DNA from: Streptomyces sp. NBC_00335
GTDB lineage: Bacteria; Actinomycetota; Actinomycetes; Streptomycetales; Streptomycetaceae
Assembly (NCBI RefSeq): GCF_036127095.1
Contig: NZ_CP108006.1
Location: 1-64,000 of the forward strand
Direction of reading: 5' to 3'
Length of the DNA stretch: 64,000 nt
In this document: one piece after another, positions 26,338 through 36,054 of the stretch
How the letters are laid out: each line of letters starts with the position of its first letter
Numbering within the stretch: position 1 is the first letter of the stretch
Translations under genes and position numbers: made by a program
Notes under the pieces: generated by a model
The model's database searches: none
What the model was told of the DNA's origin: nothing
The model's input: only the letters and a program-made list of their open reading frames with translations

Positions 26338-26643
26338 TCAGTCGATGCCTTCGATGATGCGGAAGTCGCGCTCGACGCCGTCGGGGAGGGCCACCCGCGC
26401 CTTCTGGTACGCCTCGCTCTCGTATGCCGCGACGGCCTGTTCGAAGCTGTCGAACTCGACCAGGACGACGCGTTGCGTGATTCCGGCCTCGTGGGCGACC
26501 ACTCGACCGCCACTGGACGGGATCCGGGACAGGAGGCGCCCGCCCGCGGCCTGGACAGCCGGACCGGCCAGCTCGTCGTAGGCAGTCAGCCCCTCAGGGT
26601 CGGAAATCGCGGGGTAGACACTGACCCAGTAGCCCTTGGCCAT
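26338..26643 (-). CDS. DUF1330 family protein
   Basis: 101 residues, ATG 26643 with AGGAGG 5 bases upstream. Typical DUF1330 ferredoxin-fold pattern: KGYWVSVYPAISDPEGL, YDELAGPAVQAAGGRLL, VVLVEFDSFEQAVAAYES and YQKAR. These small dimeric proteins resemble antibiotic-biosynthesis monooxygenase folds, but no reaction is established. Divergent from a LysR gene, which probably regulates it. Confidence 0.8.
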   Translation of the reverse strand: MAKGYWVSVYPAISDPEGLTAYDELAGPAVQAAGGRLLSRIPSSGGRVVAHEAGITQRVVLVEFDSFEQAVAAYESEAYQKARVALPDGVERDFRIIEGID

Positions 26644-26831
26644 GGAAGCCTCCTGTGTTCGGCCGGACACGTCCGACTTCGAATTGACACTCAGATCGAC
26701 CGGTCCCGGCGACGGGTTCTGCGGTCAGTCGCATCGTCGTATGCGCAGGTTAGGGCTTGATCTGCCGTCTAGGGAAAGACCGGTACGGGATAGGCTCAGA
26801 ACGGATCGTTATCAATCGGCGGGGAGGGCAC

Positions 26832-27734
26832 GTGGCGCCGGACACGGTGAGCCTGCGGTACTTCCTGGTGCTGGCGCAGGAGTTGAACTTCACGCGCGCG
26901 GCCGCACGGATCGGTATCGCACAGCCCGCACTCAGCGCCCGGATGCGCCGGTTGGAGGCGGAACTCGGTACGGCCCTGCTGGTCCGCAACACCCGAAGCG
27001 TCGTGTTGACCACGGCCGGTGCGGCTTTGGCGGAGTCCGCGCCGCCCGCGCTGGCGGCACTGGACCGGGCCTGGGACACCGCCCGGAGCACGGCGGCCGG
27101 TGAACTGGGCACGCTGCGCATCGGATACAGCCTCAGCGCCGGGGCCGAGACGGTACCGGCCCTGGTGGACAGACTGATGCGCGGCAACAGCGGACTCCAG
27201 GTCCGCGCGGACCCGATGGCGACACCGGAGATCTCCCCCGCGGTCGCCGACGGCCGCATCGATGCCGGGATCACCCGCGGTGAACAGCCGGGCCCTGGCG
27301 TGCGCCGGGTCCTGCTGCGGCGGGCGCGCATCGGAGTCCAGCTGGCGCAGCACCATCCGCTGGCCGAACACCCGGAGATCGAGATCGCCGACGCGGCCGC
27401 GTACCCGCTGCGACTCCCGGACCGTGCGGCCAACCCCGTGATCCACGATCAGCTGTCCGCACTGTTCCGAGACATCCGACCACGCCCCCGATTCCACACG
27501 CCCGCAGTCTCTTTCGACATGTCTCAGCGCGACCTGCGCGACGGGGCCACCCTCGCCCCGGCCGGCGAAGCCGCGGCCACGGTACAACCGGCCGGTCTCA
27601 CCTGGCGACCACTGCGGGGCGCGCCCAGCCTGACGATCCATCTGGTCCTCCCGCGCGAGCAGTCGCCACTGCACCGCCGCATCCGTGCCGTCGCCAAGAC
27701 CCTGGCGCACGAGCTGAACTGGCTGCCGGGCTGA
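26832..27734 (+). CDS. LysR-type regulator
   Basis: 300 residues from GTG 26832 (GGGGAGGG 3 bases upstream). N-terminal winged helix (SLRYFLVLAQELNFTRAAAR, then IAQPALSARMRRLEAELGTA and LLVRNTRSVVLTTAG) and a C-terminal periplasmic-binding-fold effector domain. The effector is unknown. The divergent DUF1330 gene shares the 190-base promoter region and is the likely target. Confidence 0.9.
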   Translation: MAPDTVSLRYFLVLAQELNFTRAAARIGIAQPALSARMRRLEAELGTALLVRNTRSVVLTTAGAALAESAPPALAALDRAWDTARSTAAGELGTLRIGYSLSAGAETVPALVDRLMRGNSGLQVRADPMATPEISPAVADGRIDAGITRGEQPGPGVRRVLLRRARIGVQLAQHHPLAEHPEIEIADAAAYPLRLPDRAANPVIHDQLSALFRDIRPRPRFHTPAVSFDMSQRDLRDGATLAPAGEAAATVQPAGLTWRPLRGAPSLTIHLVLPREQSPLHRRIRAVAKTLAHELNWLPG

Positions 27735-27893
27735 CGCGCAAGAGGTCAAGCGAGACGGACGCCCGCGGTGGCGAGGCCGAAGAGCTTGCGCCCGGCGGAC
27801 TTCGCGGTGATGACGACGGCGGGGGTATTGCTGAATGGGCGTCACGCGGCCTCACCGCGAACGATCCCGGGGTCTCTCGGATCCGGTCAGGCG

Positions 27894-29774
27894 TCAGGTG
27901 TTGCGGTAGAACATCGTGCACACCAGTACCGAGTTGTCGGTCATCAGCCAGGCGCGGTAGTCGGTGGAGTCATTCTGGTTGCGGCGGCAGTTCGCGGCGC
28001 TCGCGTCGGCCGGGGCGCGGTAGACGCCGGTGATGTGCAGGACGTAGTCGTAGTCGGCGGGGATCCTGGTGGCCTTGCAGTCCACGAGGGTGAAGGTGCC
28101 GAGCTGGAGGCTGTTACTCGGCCCCTTCCCGAGGACGCAGTAGCCGACGTGGAAGATGCGCGTCAGGCAGAGGTTGGTGGTCTTGTAGCGCCAGTTCGTC
28201 CGGCCGTTGCCGCTGGGGCAGTCCCCGTTGACGACGGAGCTGATCTGGACGTGGGCCTGCTCGGTGTCGCAGCGGACGGGGCCGGGCGGGACGTCCACGT
28301 TCCACTTGCCCGGGTACCCGGTGGCGTAGAGCAGCAGGCAGGAACCCTGCCGGACGGCACGGAAGGCCTCCTCAGTTCGGTCACGAGTGGGAGTGGGGGT
28401 CGGGGTGGGAGTGGGAGTGGGGCGGACCGTGTCGCTCGTGCTCGAGCCCGTCTTCGCCTCCGGCGTCGGGGTGGGCGCGGGGGTACGCGTCGGCGTGGGC
28501 CTCTCGGACGGAAAGGGGAGTCCCCTGGGGGTGGAGGCGGGTGTGGTGGCCACGGAAGGGGTGCTCCGCGCGTCGGCGGACGCCCCCTGCGTGAGCGTCC
28601 ACGGCTGCCAGACGAGCAGCGCGATGGCCAGGAGCACGGCGACGGCCCAGCCGGCCGTGCCGCTGCTCCCTCCGGTACCTCCTGTACCGCCCTCACCACC
28701 AGCACCGGCGTTCCGAGCCAGCCTGCGCAGTTCGGCTTCGCGGCGACGGCGGACCTCCTCGGCCCGGCGCTGCCGCTCCTGGCGGACGGCCGCCTCCCCG
28801 GGGTCGGTGAGTACGGGGATGCGCGGCGGCGCGTGCCCTGCGACGGCTCCACCCGCCGCGGAGCCGGTCGCGGTGCGGTCCGCGTCGAGGGCGCGCCCGT
28901 GGGCCTCGTACGCCGTGATCGTCGCCGTCCACTCCACCGGCAGCCAGCGCCGCCCGCGCCTGGGCGCGGAAACGGCGGTCGCCAGGACAGTGGCGAGGTC
29001 GGGACGCCGGCGCGGCTCGAACGCCAGGCACGGCTCGATCAACGGGGCCAGGCTGGTGGGCAGGCCGGTCAAGTCGAGCCTTCCGCCCTGGACATGAGCC
29101 AGCAGCACCATCGAGGACTCCACCTCCCGGTACGGCGGGCGCCCCACGGCGAGGTGGAAGAGGGTGGCCCCCAGGGAGAAGACGTCCGACGCCTCGGTCG
29201 ACGCCTCGCCGCGCGCCTGCTCCGGAGAGGTGAAGGCGACGGTGCCCAGGGTGAGCGACGTACGCGTGCGTTCGACGGCGTGCGAAATGCCGAAGTCGAT
29301 CAGGAGCGGGCCGGTCAGCGGCAGCAGGGTGTTCTGCGGTTTGACGTCCCGGTGGACGACCCCGCTGCCGTGCAGGGACATCAGTGCCTGCACCATTCCC
29401 GCGGCGACGGACGGCACGGCCCAGGCGGCCAGCGGCCCCTGCTCGCGTACGAGATCGGCAAGGGACGGGGCGGGTACGTACTGGATGGCCATCCAGGGCC
29501 GAGGGGCTCCGGGGTCGGCGTCGAGTACGCGGGCGGTGTACGCGGCGTCGACGCGCCGGGCCAGGTCCACCTCCCGTGCGAACCGCTCCCGGTCGAGGCG
29601 CTCCACGGGGCCGTGGGCGAGCAGAGTCTTGACCGCGACGAGCGGGCCCCCCGCCGCCGGGCGCGCCAGATAGATCCGGCCCATGCCGCCGGAGGCGAGC
29701 CGCCACAGCAGGCGGTAGCCGCCGAGGCGTCGGGGATCTTCGGCGCCGAGACTCTGTACTGCGATACCGGTCAT
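27894..29774 (-). CDS. Membrane Ser/Thr protein kinase
   Basis: 626 residues, ATG 29774. Kinase domain about 18-275 with glycine loop (ASGGMGRIYLA), VAIK-type lysine (LVAVKTLL), HRD loop (VVHRDVKPQN), DFG (LLIDFGISHA) and the activation segment (LGTVAFTSPEQARGE). A charged Arg/Glu coiled-coil-like region (about 325-360) leads to a single membrane helix (about 378-395, WAVAVLLAIALLVWQPW). A Thr-Pro-rich linker (about 420-462) then leads to an extracytoplasmic domain of 160 residues with several cysteines. Ligand unknown; no PASTA repeats. It follows a small zinc-finger membrane protein gene and diverges from a NACHT gene. Confidence 0.9.
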   Translation of the reverse strand: MTGIAVQSLGAEDPRRLGGYRLLWRLASGGMGRIYLARPAAGGPLVAVKTLLAHGPVERLDRERFAREVDLARRVDAAYTARVLDADPGAPRPWMAIQYVPAPSLADLVREQGPLAAWAVPSVAAGMVQALMSLHGSGVVHRDVKPQNTLLPLTGPLLIDFGISHAVERTRTSLTLGTVAFTSPEQARGEASTEASDVFSLGATLFHLAVGRPPYREVESSMVLLAHVQGGRLDLTGLPTSLAPLIEPCLAFEPRRRPDLATVLATAVSAPRRGRRWLPVEWTATITAYEAHGRALDADRTATGSAAGGAVAGHAPPRIPVLTDPGEAAVRQERQRRAEEVRRRREAELRRLARNAGAGGEGGTGGTGGSSGTAGWAVAVLLAIALLVWQPWTLTQGASADARSTPSVATTPASTPRGLPFPSERPTPTRTPAPTPTPEAKTGSSTSDTVRPTPTPTPTPTPTRDRTEEAFRAVRQGSCLLLYATGYPGKWNVDVPPGPVRCDTEQAHVQISSVVNGDCPSGNGRTNWRYKTTNLCLTRIFHVGYCVLGKGPSNSLQLGTFTLVDCKATRIPADYDYVLHITGVYRAPADASAANCRRNQNDSTDYRAWLMTDNSVLVCTMFYRNT

Positions 29775-29791
29775 GATCGCCTCCGCTTCGG

Positions 29792-30034
29792 TCAGCGCCC
29801 GCAGGCGGAAACGATGATCAGTAAGGAGAGGCCGAGGACGGCCGCGGTCGTGCAGCCCACACAGCCCGTGCCTTCCCCGGCGGGGGCTTTGGCGGCGGTC
29901 TCCACCTGGCCGCCCAGGCGGAGTCCGGGGTGCCGGATGGCGTAGTGGTCCGTGTGCCCCCGTTCGGCCTCGGACTCGGTGCCCCAGGGGGTCTTGAATC
30001 CGCATTCGCCGCACCAGAACCGGTAGGTCATCAC
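29792..30034 (-). CDS. Small zinc-finger membrane protein
   Basis: 80 residues; 17 bases upstream of the kinase gene on the same strand, with GAGGAGA before the double ATG. The N-terminus has CxxC and a later histidine cluster (FWCGECGF, then GHTDHYAIRH), likely a C2H2-like zinc site. The C-terminus is one hydrophobic helix (TTAAVLGLSLLIIVSAC) preceded by a second cysteine pair (TGCVGC). Probably cotranscribed with the kinase, perhaps its membrane partner or substrate. Confidence 0.65.
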   Translation of the reverse strand: MMTYRFWCGECGFKTPWGTESEAERGHTDHYAIRHPGLRLGGQVETAAKAPAGEGTGCVGCTTAAVLGLSLLIIVSACGR

Positions 30035-30233
30035 TCTTCTCCTCGGGTCTGCGGAGGGCGGCCGGTGGTGGTGGGGCGGGTGGCCGCCGGAGGACTCCTC
30101 CTGCTCCGAGCGTGGTGTCCGCGCAGGTCGGGGTACAGGTCATGGCACCGGTCACGTATGACCGGTCGCCGCCCGCTACGCTCGCCTGCGATCCGGGCCG
30201 GTCCTGCGGCCCCGGTAGGGGAGGGATCGCCGC

Positions 30234-32804
30234 GTGCCGTCCGATCGACTCGTGCGACTGGCCTCGTTGTTGAAGCTCATGCGGCAGCGGTCGGGGCTGA
30301 CGCAGGAGGAGTTGGCCGCGAAGTCGGGGGTGAGCGAGAGCACCATCCGGCGGCTGGAGAGCGGCAGGGCCCCGAACCCGACGCTGCTCTCGTTGGAGAA
30401 GCTGCAGGAGGCGCTGGCGGCCGGGCCCGAGGACCGCAGGGAGCTGGCCGAGCTGCTCGCGAGCGGGCGCGGCGTTCCGGCTCACCCGGACGGGGTGGTG
30501 GGAGAGCTGGGCGGGGCGCATGGGGAAGGCACCGCGGATGAGCCTGGCGAGGTGCAGCCCGGGCGGCTGCGGTCCCCCGCGGCCCCTTCCGCGGCGCTGG
30601 TCCGGGACGAGGTGCTGTCCGCGGCCCGTGACGTGGCGCTGGAGATCCGGCGCCGCTGGCGGCTGGAGGAGGAACGGCGCCGGGTCCACGACCCCTTCCC
30701 GCTGCCGGTGCGGTGGCGGCGTACCGACCCCGCCCTCAGCGATCACGAGGCAAACGTCGAACGTCTCCCGCCGGGCGCCGCGGCGCCCGACCGCGACGAC
30801 CTGGGCGGCGACCTGCCCATGGTGGCCGATTTCTACCGGCGCAGGCACTCCGGGCGCCTGGTGGTCCTCGGCCGGGCGGGCTCGGGAAAGTCCGTGCTCA
30901 CGATCCGGTTCGTGCAGGACTTCCTGGAGACCCGCACCGCCCTGGACCGCGTACCCGTGATCTTCAGCATCGGCTCGTGGGACCCGACGGCCAGGACCCT
31001 GCGCGCGTGGATGACCGAACGGCTCGTACGGGACCACCCGCACCTGGCGGTTCGCGCGGCGGGCACATCGATGGCCGGCGCCCTGATCGAGGCCGATCTC
31101 GTCCTGCCGGTCCTGGACGGGTTCGACGAGATGGCGGAGGGGCTGCGGGGCAGGGCCCTGGAGCGGCTCAACGAGTTCTCCTCGCCGCTCCTCCTGACCA
31201 GCCGGCGCGAGGAGTTCGCCGAGGCGGTGGACACGGCGGGCACGCCGCTGATCTGGGCCACCGTCATCGAGCTCGCGGACCTCACCGTCGACGACGTCGC
31301 CGCCTACCTGCCGCGAACCGCCCGGCGGAGCGGGGGCCGGGGCGGCGGTCACGGCCGGGGCGTGTGGGACGCGGTGACGGAGCGGCTGCGCGAGCGGTCC
31401 GAAGAGGGCGATGGCAACGATGGCAGTGGCAGTGGCAGTGGCGCAGGGGAGCCCCTGACCGGAGCCCTGCGCACCCCCCTGATGACCGCCCTGGCCCGGA
31501 CCCTCTACAGCGAACGGACCGGGGCCGACCCGGCCGAGCTGCTGGACGCGGAGACGTTCCCCGACGAGAGCTCCATCGAGGAGCACCTGCTCGCCGGCTT
31601 CGTCCCGGCGGTCTACCGGCGCCGTGCCCCGGGGGCGGAGCATGCGCGGAACTGGGATCCGGACCGGGCCGAGCAGTGGCTCGGCTACCTCGCTCACCAT
31701 CTGGCACACCCCGACCGGGAACGCCAGGACCTCGCCTGGTGGGAGATCGGCGACTTCCTGCCGCGCCGGCAGCGCGTACTGAGCGTGGCGCTGACCGCCA
31801 CCCTCTGCGCCGCCCTCAGCACCTGGGTGATCGGCCTCCTGATCGGCCCGCTCTCCGCGTGGCGAACCCTGTTGGAGGGGGCGCTGATGGGCCCCGCGGC
31901 GGGGCTCGCCTTCGCGGCCGTGTACGGGGGCATGATCGCCCGGGGCGACGGCACCTTCGAGCCCACCCGTGTACGCCTGCGCCTGCCGGGCGGCGGTCCG
32001 GGGCCGGATCCCGTACGGGGCGCCGTGGCGCGGGGTCCGGGCGTACGGGGTCCGGCGCGCGCACCGCTGCGGGTGTTCACGGCGCGGTTCGGCGCGGTCA
32101 TGGCGGGCGGGTTCGTGATGGGCGTGGGCTGCGCCTGCGCCCTGGCGGTCGAGCGGCAACTGGCGTACGGGGCCCTGGTGCTGAACCTCGAGGTCCTGGA
32201 GGGGGTGGCCGTGAACATGCTCGTCTTCGGCCTGATCTTCGGTGCGGGGGCCGGGCTGGTCTTCGGGCTGCTGGCGGCTTTCGAGGCGCCGCTGGACGTC
32301 GCCTCCGTAGCGGACCCGATCAGCCTGCTCGCCGCCAACCGGGCCACCGTCCGCCGACAGGTCGTGGCGCTCGTCCCGCTGCTCGCCCTTTCGGTCGCCT
32401 TCGGCGGCGGACTGATCGTGACACTGCTGGACGGCTTCCTCGGGGACCTGAACTGGGAGGCGTGGGACGGGCTCTTCATAGGGACGGTCGTCGGTCTCGG
32501 GGGCGGGGTCTCGTACGCGCTGTCGTTCACCGCGTGGGGGCGCTGGGTGGTGCGGGCCAGGCTGTGGCTGCCGATGACGGGCAAACTGCCGTGGGACACG
32601 GCCGCGTTCCTGGACGATGCCTACCGGCGCGGGGTGCTGCGCCAAGCGGGCGCGGTGTACCAGTTCCGCCACGTACGCCTCCAGCACCACCTGGGCCGCA
32701 CGTACCGGCGCCGCCAGGCCCAAAGGTCGCAGCGGTGGGCGTCGGTGGGAGCGGGGCGCGGGCCGACCGCATCGCCGAGGGGCGCGAGGCGGACGAGGCG
32801 GTGA
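30234..32804 (+). CDS. HTH-NACHT NTPase with membrane domain
   Basis: 856 residues, GTG 30234 with GGGAGGGA about 7 bases upstream. Residues 8-65 are an XRE helix-turn-helix (LTQEELAAKSGVSESTIRRL). A helical linker follows, then a NACHT ATPase with Walker A VVLGRAGSGKSVL (about 211-222) and Walker B VLPVLDGFDEM (about 289-299). Residues about 515-765 hold six to eight membrane helices, and the end is a basic tail (FRHVRLQHHLG). NACHT (STAND) NTPases include bacterial antiphage sensors; this HTH-NACHT-membrane form is recurrent in Streptomyces but I know of no assigned function. It shares a 200-base divergent promoter region with the kinase/zinc-finger pair. Confidence 0.8.
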   Translation: MPSDRLVRLASLLKLMRQRSGLTQEELAAKSGVSESTIRRLESGRAPNPTLLSLEKLQEALAAGPEDRRELAELLASGRGVPAHPDGVVGELGGAHGEGTADEPGEVQPGRLRSPAAPSAALVRDEVLSAARDVALEIRRRWRLEEERRRVHDPFPLPVRWRRTDPALSDHEANVERLPPGAAAPDRDDLGGDLPMVADFYRRRHSGRLVVLGRAGSGKSVLTIRFVQDFLETRTALDRVPVIFSIGSWDPTARTLRAWMTERLVRDHPHLAVRAAGTSMAGALIEADLVLPVLDGFDEMAEGLRGRALERLNEFSSPLLLTSRREEFAEAVDTAGTPLIWATVIELADLTVDDVAAYLPRTARRSGGRGGGHGRGVWDAVTERLRERSEEGDGNDGSGSGSGAGEPLTGALRTPLMTALARTLYSERTGADPAELLDAETFPDESSIEEHLLAGFVPAVYRRRAPGAEHARNWDPDRAEQWLGYLAHHLAHPDRERQDLAWWEIGDFLPRRQRVLSVALTATLCAALSTWVIGLLIGPLSAWRTLLEGALMGPAAGLAFAAVYGGMIARGDGTFEPTRVRLRLPGGGPGPDPVRGAVARGPGVRGPARAPLRVFTARFGAVMAGGFVMGVGCACALAVERQLAYGALVLNLEVLEGVAVNMLVFGLIFGAGAGLVFGLLAAFEAPLDVASVADPISLLAANRATVRRQVVALVPLLALSVAFGGGLIVTLLDGFLGDLNWEAWDGLFIGTVVGLGGGVSYALSFTAWGRWVVRARLWLPMTGKLPWDTAAFLDDAYRRGVLRQAGAVYQFRHVRLQHHLGRTYRRRQAQRSQRWASVGAGRGPTASPRGARRTRR

Positions 32805-32839
32805 CGGGCCCCCGGCCCCGGCCCACTGGCGGCCGGTGA

Positions 32840-34363
32840 TCAGACGCGGAAGACCGATCCCACGAACTCCGCCAGGAGGCGTTCCTTCAACGGCCCCGGC
32901 AGTGCGTCCAGCAGCATGAGGACGGGAGCCGTCCGGGCGGGCAGCTTCCCGTCGCCGCCGAGGCCCGCGAAGGCCAGGACGCCGGCGATCTCGTCGGGTC
33001 CGAGGGTCTCCGGGTCGAGGCCGACGGCCAGCTCGACGAGACCCGGGTCCACGGTCACCGGCGGGAGCGCGCGGGCCGCGGCGAGGGCGGCAGCGAGGTC
33101 CGTGACCAGGGCGTCCACCTGGCCGACGGTGGCCGGGGTCAGGGTGAGGTGCAGGTTGGGCGGCAGGCCGTCGAAGGAGAGCTGGGGCTGCAGGTACCAG
33201 CCGCGCTCCCGCATCTCGTCGGCGAGGTGCAGCAGGAGGCTGAGGTCGGGTGCCGCCTCGTACGCCGGTCCGTCATCCTGTGTACCGCCACCCTCGGCGG
33301 CGTCGCCCCGGGGGGCCCCGGCTGTGAACGCCACCAGCCCGGCGGCCGGTTCGCCCAGGACGCGCAGGCCGTCGATCCCGCGCAGCCCCGAGAGCAGCCG
33401 GTCCGACGCCTCGGCCACCCTTGCGGCCAACGCGGTGTAGCCGTCCTCACCGACGTACTGGAGCACCGCCCATGCCTGGGCCAGCAGGCCGCCGGACTTC
33501 GTGCCCTGGACCGTCGGGTTGACCACCGGGTAGCCGGGCCAGCCCGCGTGGGCGAAGTACTGGTACCGGCGCAGTTCGGCGTCCCGGTACAGGACGACGG
33601 AGGCGCCCTTGTCCGCGTACCCGTACTTGTGCAGGTCCACGGAGAGCGAGGTGACTCCGGGCACGGACAGGTCGAAGGGCGGGACCTCGCGTCCGGCCCG
33701 CCTCAGGTGGGGCAGGAGCCAGCCGCCGATGCAGGCGTCGACGTGGCAGAGCACGCCGCGCCGCGCGGCGGCCGCTGCGATCTCGGGCACCGGGTCGATC
33801 ACCCCGTGGGCGTACGAGGGCGTCGAGGCGACCACGAGCGCCGTGCGGTCGGTGAGGGCGGCGGCCATGGCGTCGGCGTCGGCGCGGAAGGTGACCGGAT
33901 CGACGGGGACGACGACGGTCTCCAGCCCCAGGTAGTGGGCGGCCTTGTGGAAGGCGGCGTGCGCGGTGGACGGGAGCACGAGCTGCGGCGCGGTGATCCC
34001 CCGCACGGCCCGCGCGTGGTCCCGTGCGGTCTTCACCGCGAGCAGGATGCTCTCCGTCCCGCCGCTGGTGAAGGTGCCCTGGGCGCCGGGTGCGCCGAGG
34101 ACCGCCGCGACGGCGCCCACTAGGTCGTTCTCCAGCCGGGCCACGCTCGGGAAGACGGTCGGGTCGAGCCCGTTGACGGTGGCGTACGCGGTGTAAGCGG
34201 CGGCGGCCAACTCGTCGAGGCCGTCGAGGCCGGCGTCGTAGACGTAGGCGAAGGTCCGGCCACCCCGGGTGGGCGCGTCGCCCTCCCGCAGGGAGCGCAG
34301 TTCGGCGAGCACGTCGTCCGGGGTGCGGCCGCCCGGCAGGGCGCGGGTGGGTTCAGTCGACAC
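32840..34363 (-). CDS. PLP-dependent decarboxylase/aldolase family
   Basis: 507 residues, class II decarboxylase fold similar to glutamate decarboxylase and sphingosine-1-phosphate lyase. Visible: the phosphate-binding TSGGTESILLAVK, the ring-stacking His in PSTAHAAFHKAA, Asp in HVDACIGGW, and the Schiff-base lysine in SLSVDLHKYGYADKGAS. The HKYGY context and overall spacing favour the S1P-lyase-like branch, but the substrate cannot be read from the sequence. Its start overlaps the stop of the upstream transporter gene by 11 bases, so a transported amine or sugar-like compound may be its substrate. Confidence 0.85.
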   Translation of the reverse strand: MSTEPTRALPGGRTPDDVLAELRSLREGDAPTRGGRTFAYVYDAGLDGLDELAAAAYTAYATVNGLDPTVFPSVARLENDLVGAVAAVLGAPGAQGTFTSGGTESILLAVKTARDHARAVRGITAPQLVLPSTAHAAFHKAAHYLGLETVVVPVDPVTFRADADAMAAALTDRTALVVASTPSYAHGVIDPVPEIAAAAARRGVLCHVDACIGGWLLPHLRRAGREVPPFDLSVPGVTSLSVDLHKYGYADKGASVVLYRDAELRRYQYFAHAGWPGYPVVNPTVQGTKSGGLLAQAWAVLQYVGEDGYTALAARVAEASDRLLSGLRGIDGLRVLGEPAAGLVAFTAGAPRGDAAEGGGTQDDGPAYEAAPDLSLLLHLADEMRERGWYLQPQLSFDGLPPNLHLTLTPATVGQVDALVTDLAAALAAARALPPVTVDPGLVELAVGLDPETLGPDEIAGVLAFAGLGGDGKLPARTAPVLMLLDALPGPLKERLLAEFVGSVFRV

Positions 34364-35765
34364 GGGTGTTGTTCTCTTCCTGCCGGGGCGGTTCGGACGG
34401 TACGGGTACGGGGTCGTGCGCGCCGACCCCGGCGGGGTCCTCGCGGTAGCGGTGCAGCAGCCACAGACTGGCGGCGGTGAGGACGGCGGGGAGGACGCTC
34501 ATGCCCGCCGTGATGCCGGTGAGGGCCGCCTCGGGCTGAGCCACCCGGTGGTCTGCGTCGGAAGAGCGGAACCCGGTCACCGCGAGGACCAGGGCGAAGA
34601 CTCCCGCGCCGAGCGCGAACGCCAGGGTTTCGGCGGCTGTCCACAGCCCGGTGAACGTCGCGGCGCGGCGCTTGCCGGTGCGGGCCGCGTCCGCGGCGAG
34701 GGTGTCCGCCAGCATGGTCAGCGGGAGCAACTGCAGTCCGGCGTACGCCACTCCGACGACCGCGACCGCCGCGTAGCCGAGACCTGCCCCGGCCGTCGGG
34801 GTGAGGGCGAGCAGCAGGGCGCCGACGAGGAACAGCAGCGAGGCGGCCCACTGCGCGTTCTTCACGCCCCACCGCCGGGACAGCCCGCTCCACAGCGGCA
34901 TGACGAGGACGAGGGGGCCGATCAGGCACGCGAAGAGCGGGGTGACGGCGGTCGGCGAACCGAGGGTGTACGTGGCGAAGTACTGCACGCCGGCGAGCAT
35001 CACGCCGACGGCGAGGGCCTGCAGCGTCCACATACCGGCGAGATGGAGGAACGGCCGGTGGGACCGGGCGGTCGCCAACTGGGCGCGCAGCGACGGCTCG
35101 GACTCGCTGCGGGCGGCCCGCGGTGCCCATCGGGTGGTGAACCAGGCGCCGAACATGCCGAGGGCCAGCAGCACGGCGACGGCGGCCCCCATCAGCCGGT
35201 AGCTCGCCGGACTGCCCCCGTCGGCCTGCGCGAGGGCCGGAGCGAGTGCTCCGGAAAGCAGGATCGCGACGCCCAGAAAGCCCACCCGCCAGCCGAGGAT
35301 CCGGCCGCGTTCGGCGGGGTCCTCGGTCATCTCGGCGGGCATGGTCACGTACGGCACCTGGAAGACGGCGTACGCGGTGGCGGCCAGCAGGAAGACCACG
35401 GCCACGTATCCGGCGGCGGCGGCGCCGCGCAGCGGGGGCGCCGCGAACAGGAGGGCGAACAGCGGGGGCAGGGTGCACGCGCCGGCGAGCAGGAAGGGCC
35501 GGCGGGGGCCGCCGCGCAGTCGGCTGCGGTCGGACACCACACCGACCAGCGGGTTGATCAGGACGTCCCACGCCTTGGGCAGGAAGACCGCCGCCCCGGC
35601 GACGGCCGCCGGGACCGCGAGGATGTTGGTCAGGTAGTAGAGCAGGATCAGCCCCGGCACGGTGGCGAACGTGCCGGTGCAGAGCGAGCCGAGGCCGTAC
35701 CCGATCCGCACGCGACGCGGCAGGGGCGGAGCCGGCGCGCGGTGGGCACGGAGGTCTGCTGGCAT
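34353..35765 (-). CDS. GPH/MelB-type MFS symporter
   Basis: 470 residues from ATG 35765. Twelve membrane helices; family markers are KAWDVLINPLVGVVSDRSRL in loop 2-3 and YVTMPAEMTEDPAERGRILG between helices 4 and 5, typical of the glycoside-pentoside-hexuronide:cation symporters. It is translationally linked to the downstream PLP enzyme, so import and catabolism of a common substrate is likely. Confidence 0.85.
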   Translation of the reverse strand: MPADLRAHRAPAPPLPRRVRIGYGLGSLCTGTFATVPGLILLYYLTNILAVPAAVAGAAVFLPKAWDVLINPLVGVVSDRSRLRGGPRRPFLLAGACTLPPLFALLFAAPPLRGAAAAGYVAVVFLLAATAYAVFQVPYVTMPAEMTEDPAERGRILGWRVGFLGVAILLSGALAPALAQADGGSPASYRLMGAAVAVLLALGMFGAWFTTRWAPRAARSESEPSLRAQLATARSHRPFLHLAGMWTLQALAVGVMLAGVQYFATYTLGSPTAVTPLFACLIGPLVLVMPLWSGLSRRWGVKNAQWAASLLFLVGALLLALTPTAGAGLGYAAVAVVGVAYAGLQLLPLTMLADTLAADAARTGKRRAATFTGLWTAAETLAFALGAGVFALVLAVTGFRSSDADHRVAQPEAALTGITAGMSVLPAVLTAASLWLLHRYREDPAGVGAHDPVPVPSEPPRQEENNTRVD

Positions 35766-36054
35766 GCGCAGATCATCAGCGAACGGACGAGGGGGTGACA
35801 AGGGGTGAGTATGACGGCGGCATGAACTCCACCTGTGGACCCGACCGCCTTGGCCGGCGGATGCCATGCATCCGGTCCCCGGTCGCCCTCGGCGCGGTTC
35901 AGCGAAGGTACGCCCGGCCCTGGCTGCTTGCGATACCCCTCCAGGTGCCACTGTGCGTCGAGTACGCGGCACTGACCGGTCTTGGGCAAGACCCCTGAGC
36001 AGGGCAAAGCCGTGAGAAGACGGTCCCGCGGTGCCGTAGAGTGGGTTTCAGCGA

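Noticed and set aside
27894..32723. Single 1609-codon minus-strand open frame
   Set aside because: Only the part from ATG 29774 down is protein-like (the kinase). The rest is antisense to the NACHT gene.
34269..35798. 509-codon plus-strand frame opposite the transporter
   Set aside because: Shadow of the MFS gene; Gly/Glu/His/Gln-rich low complexity and no start signal.
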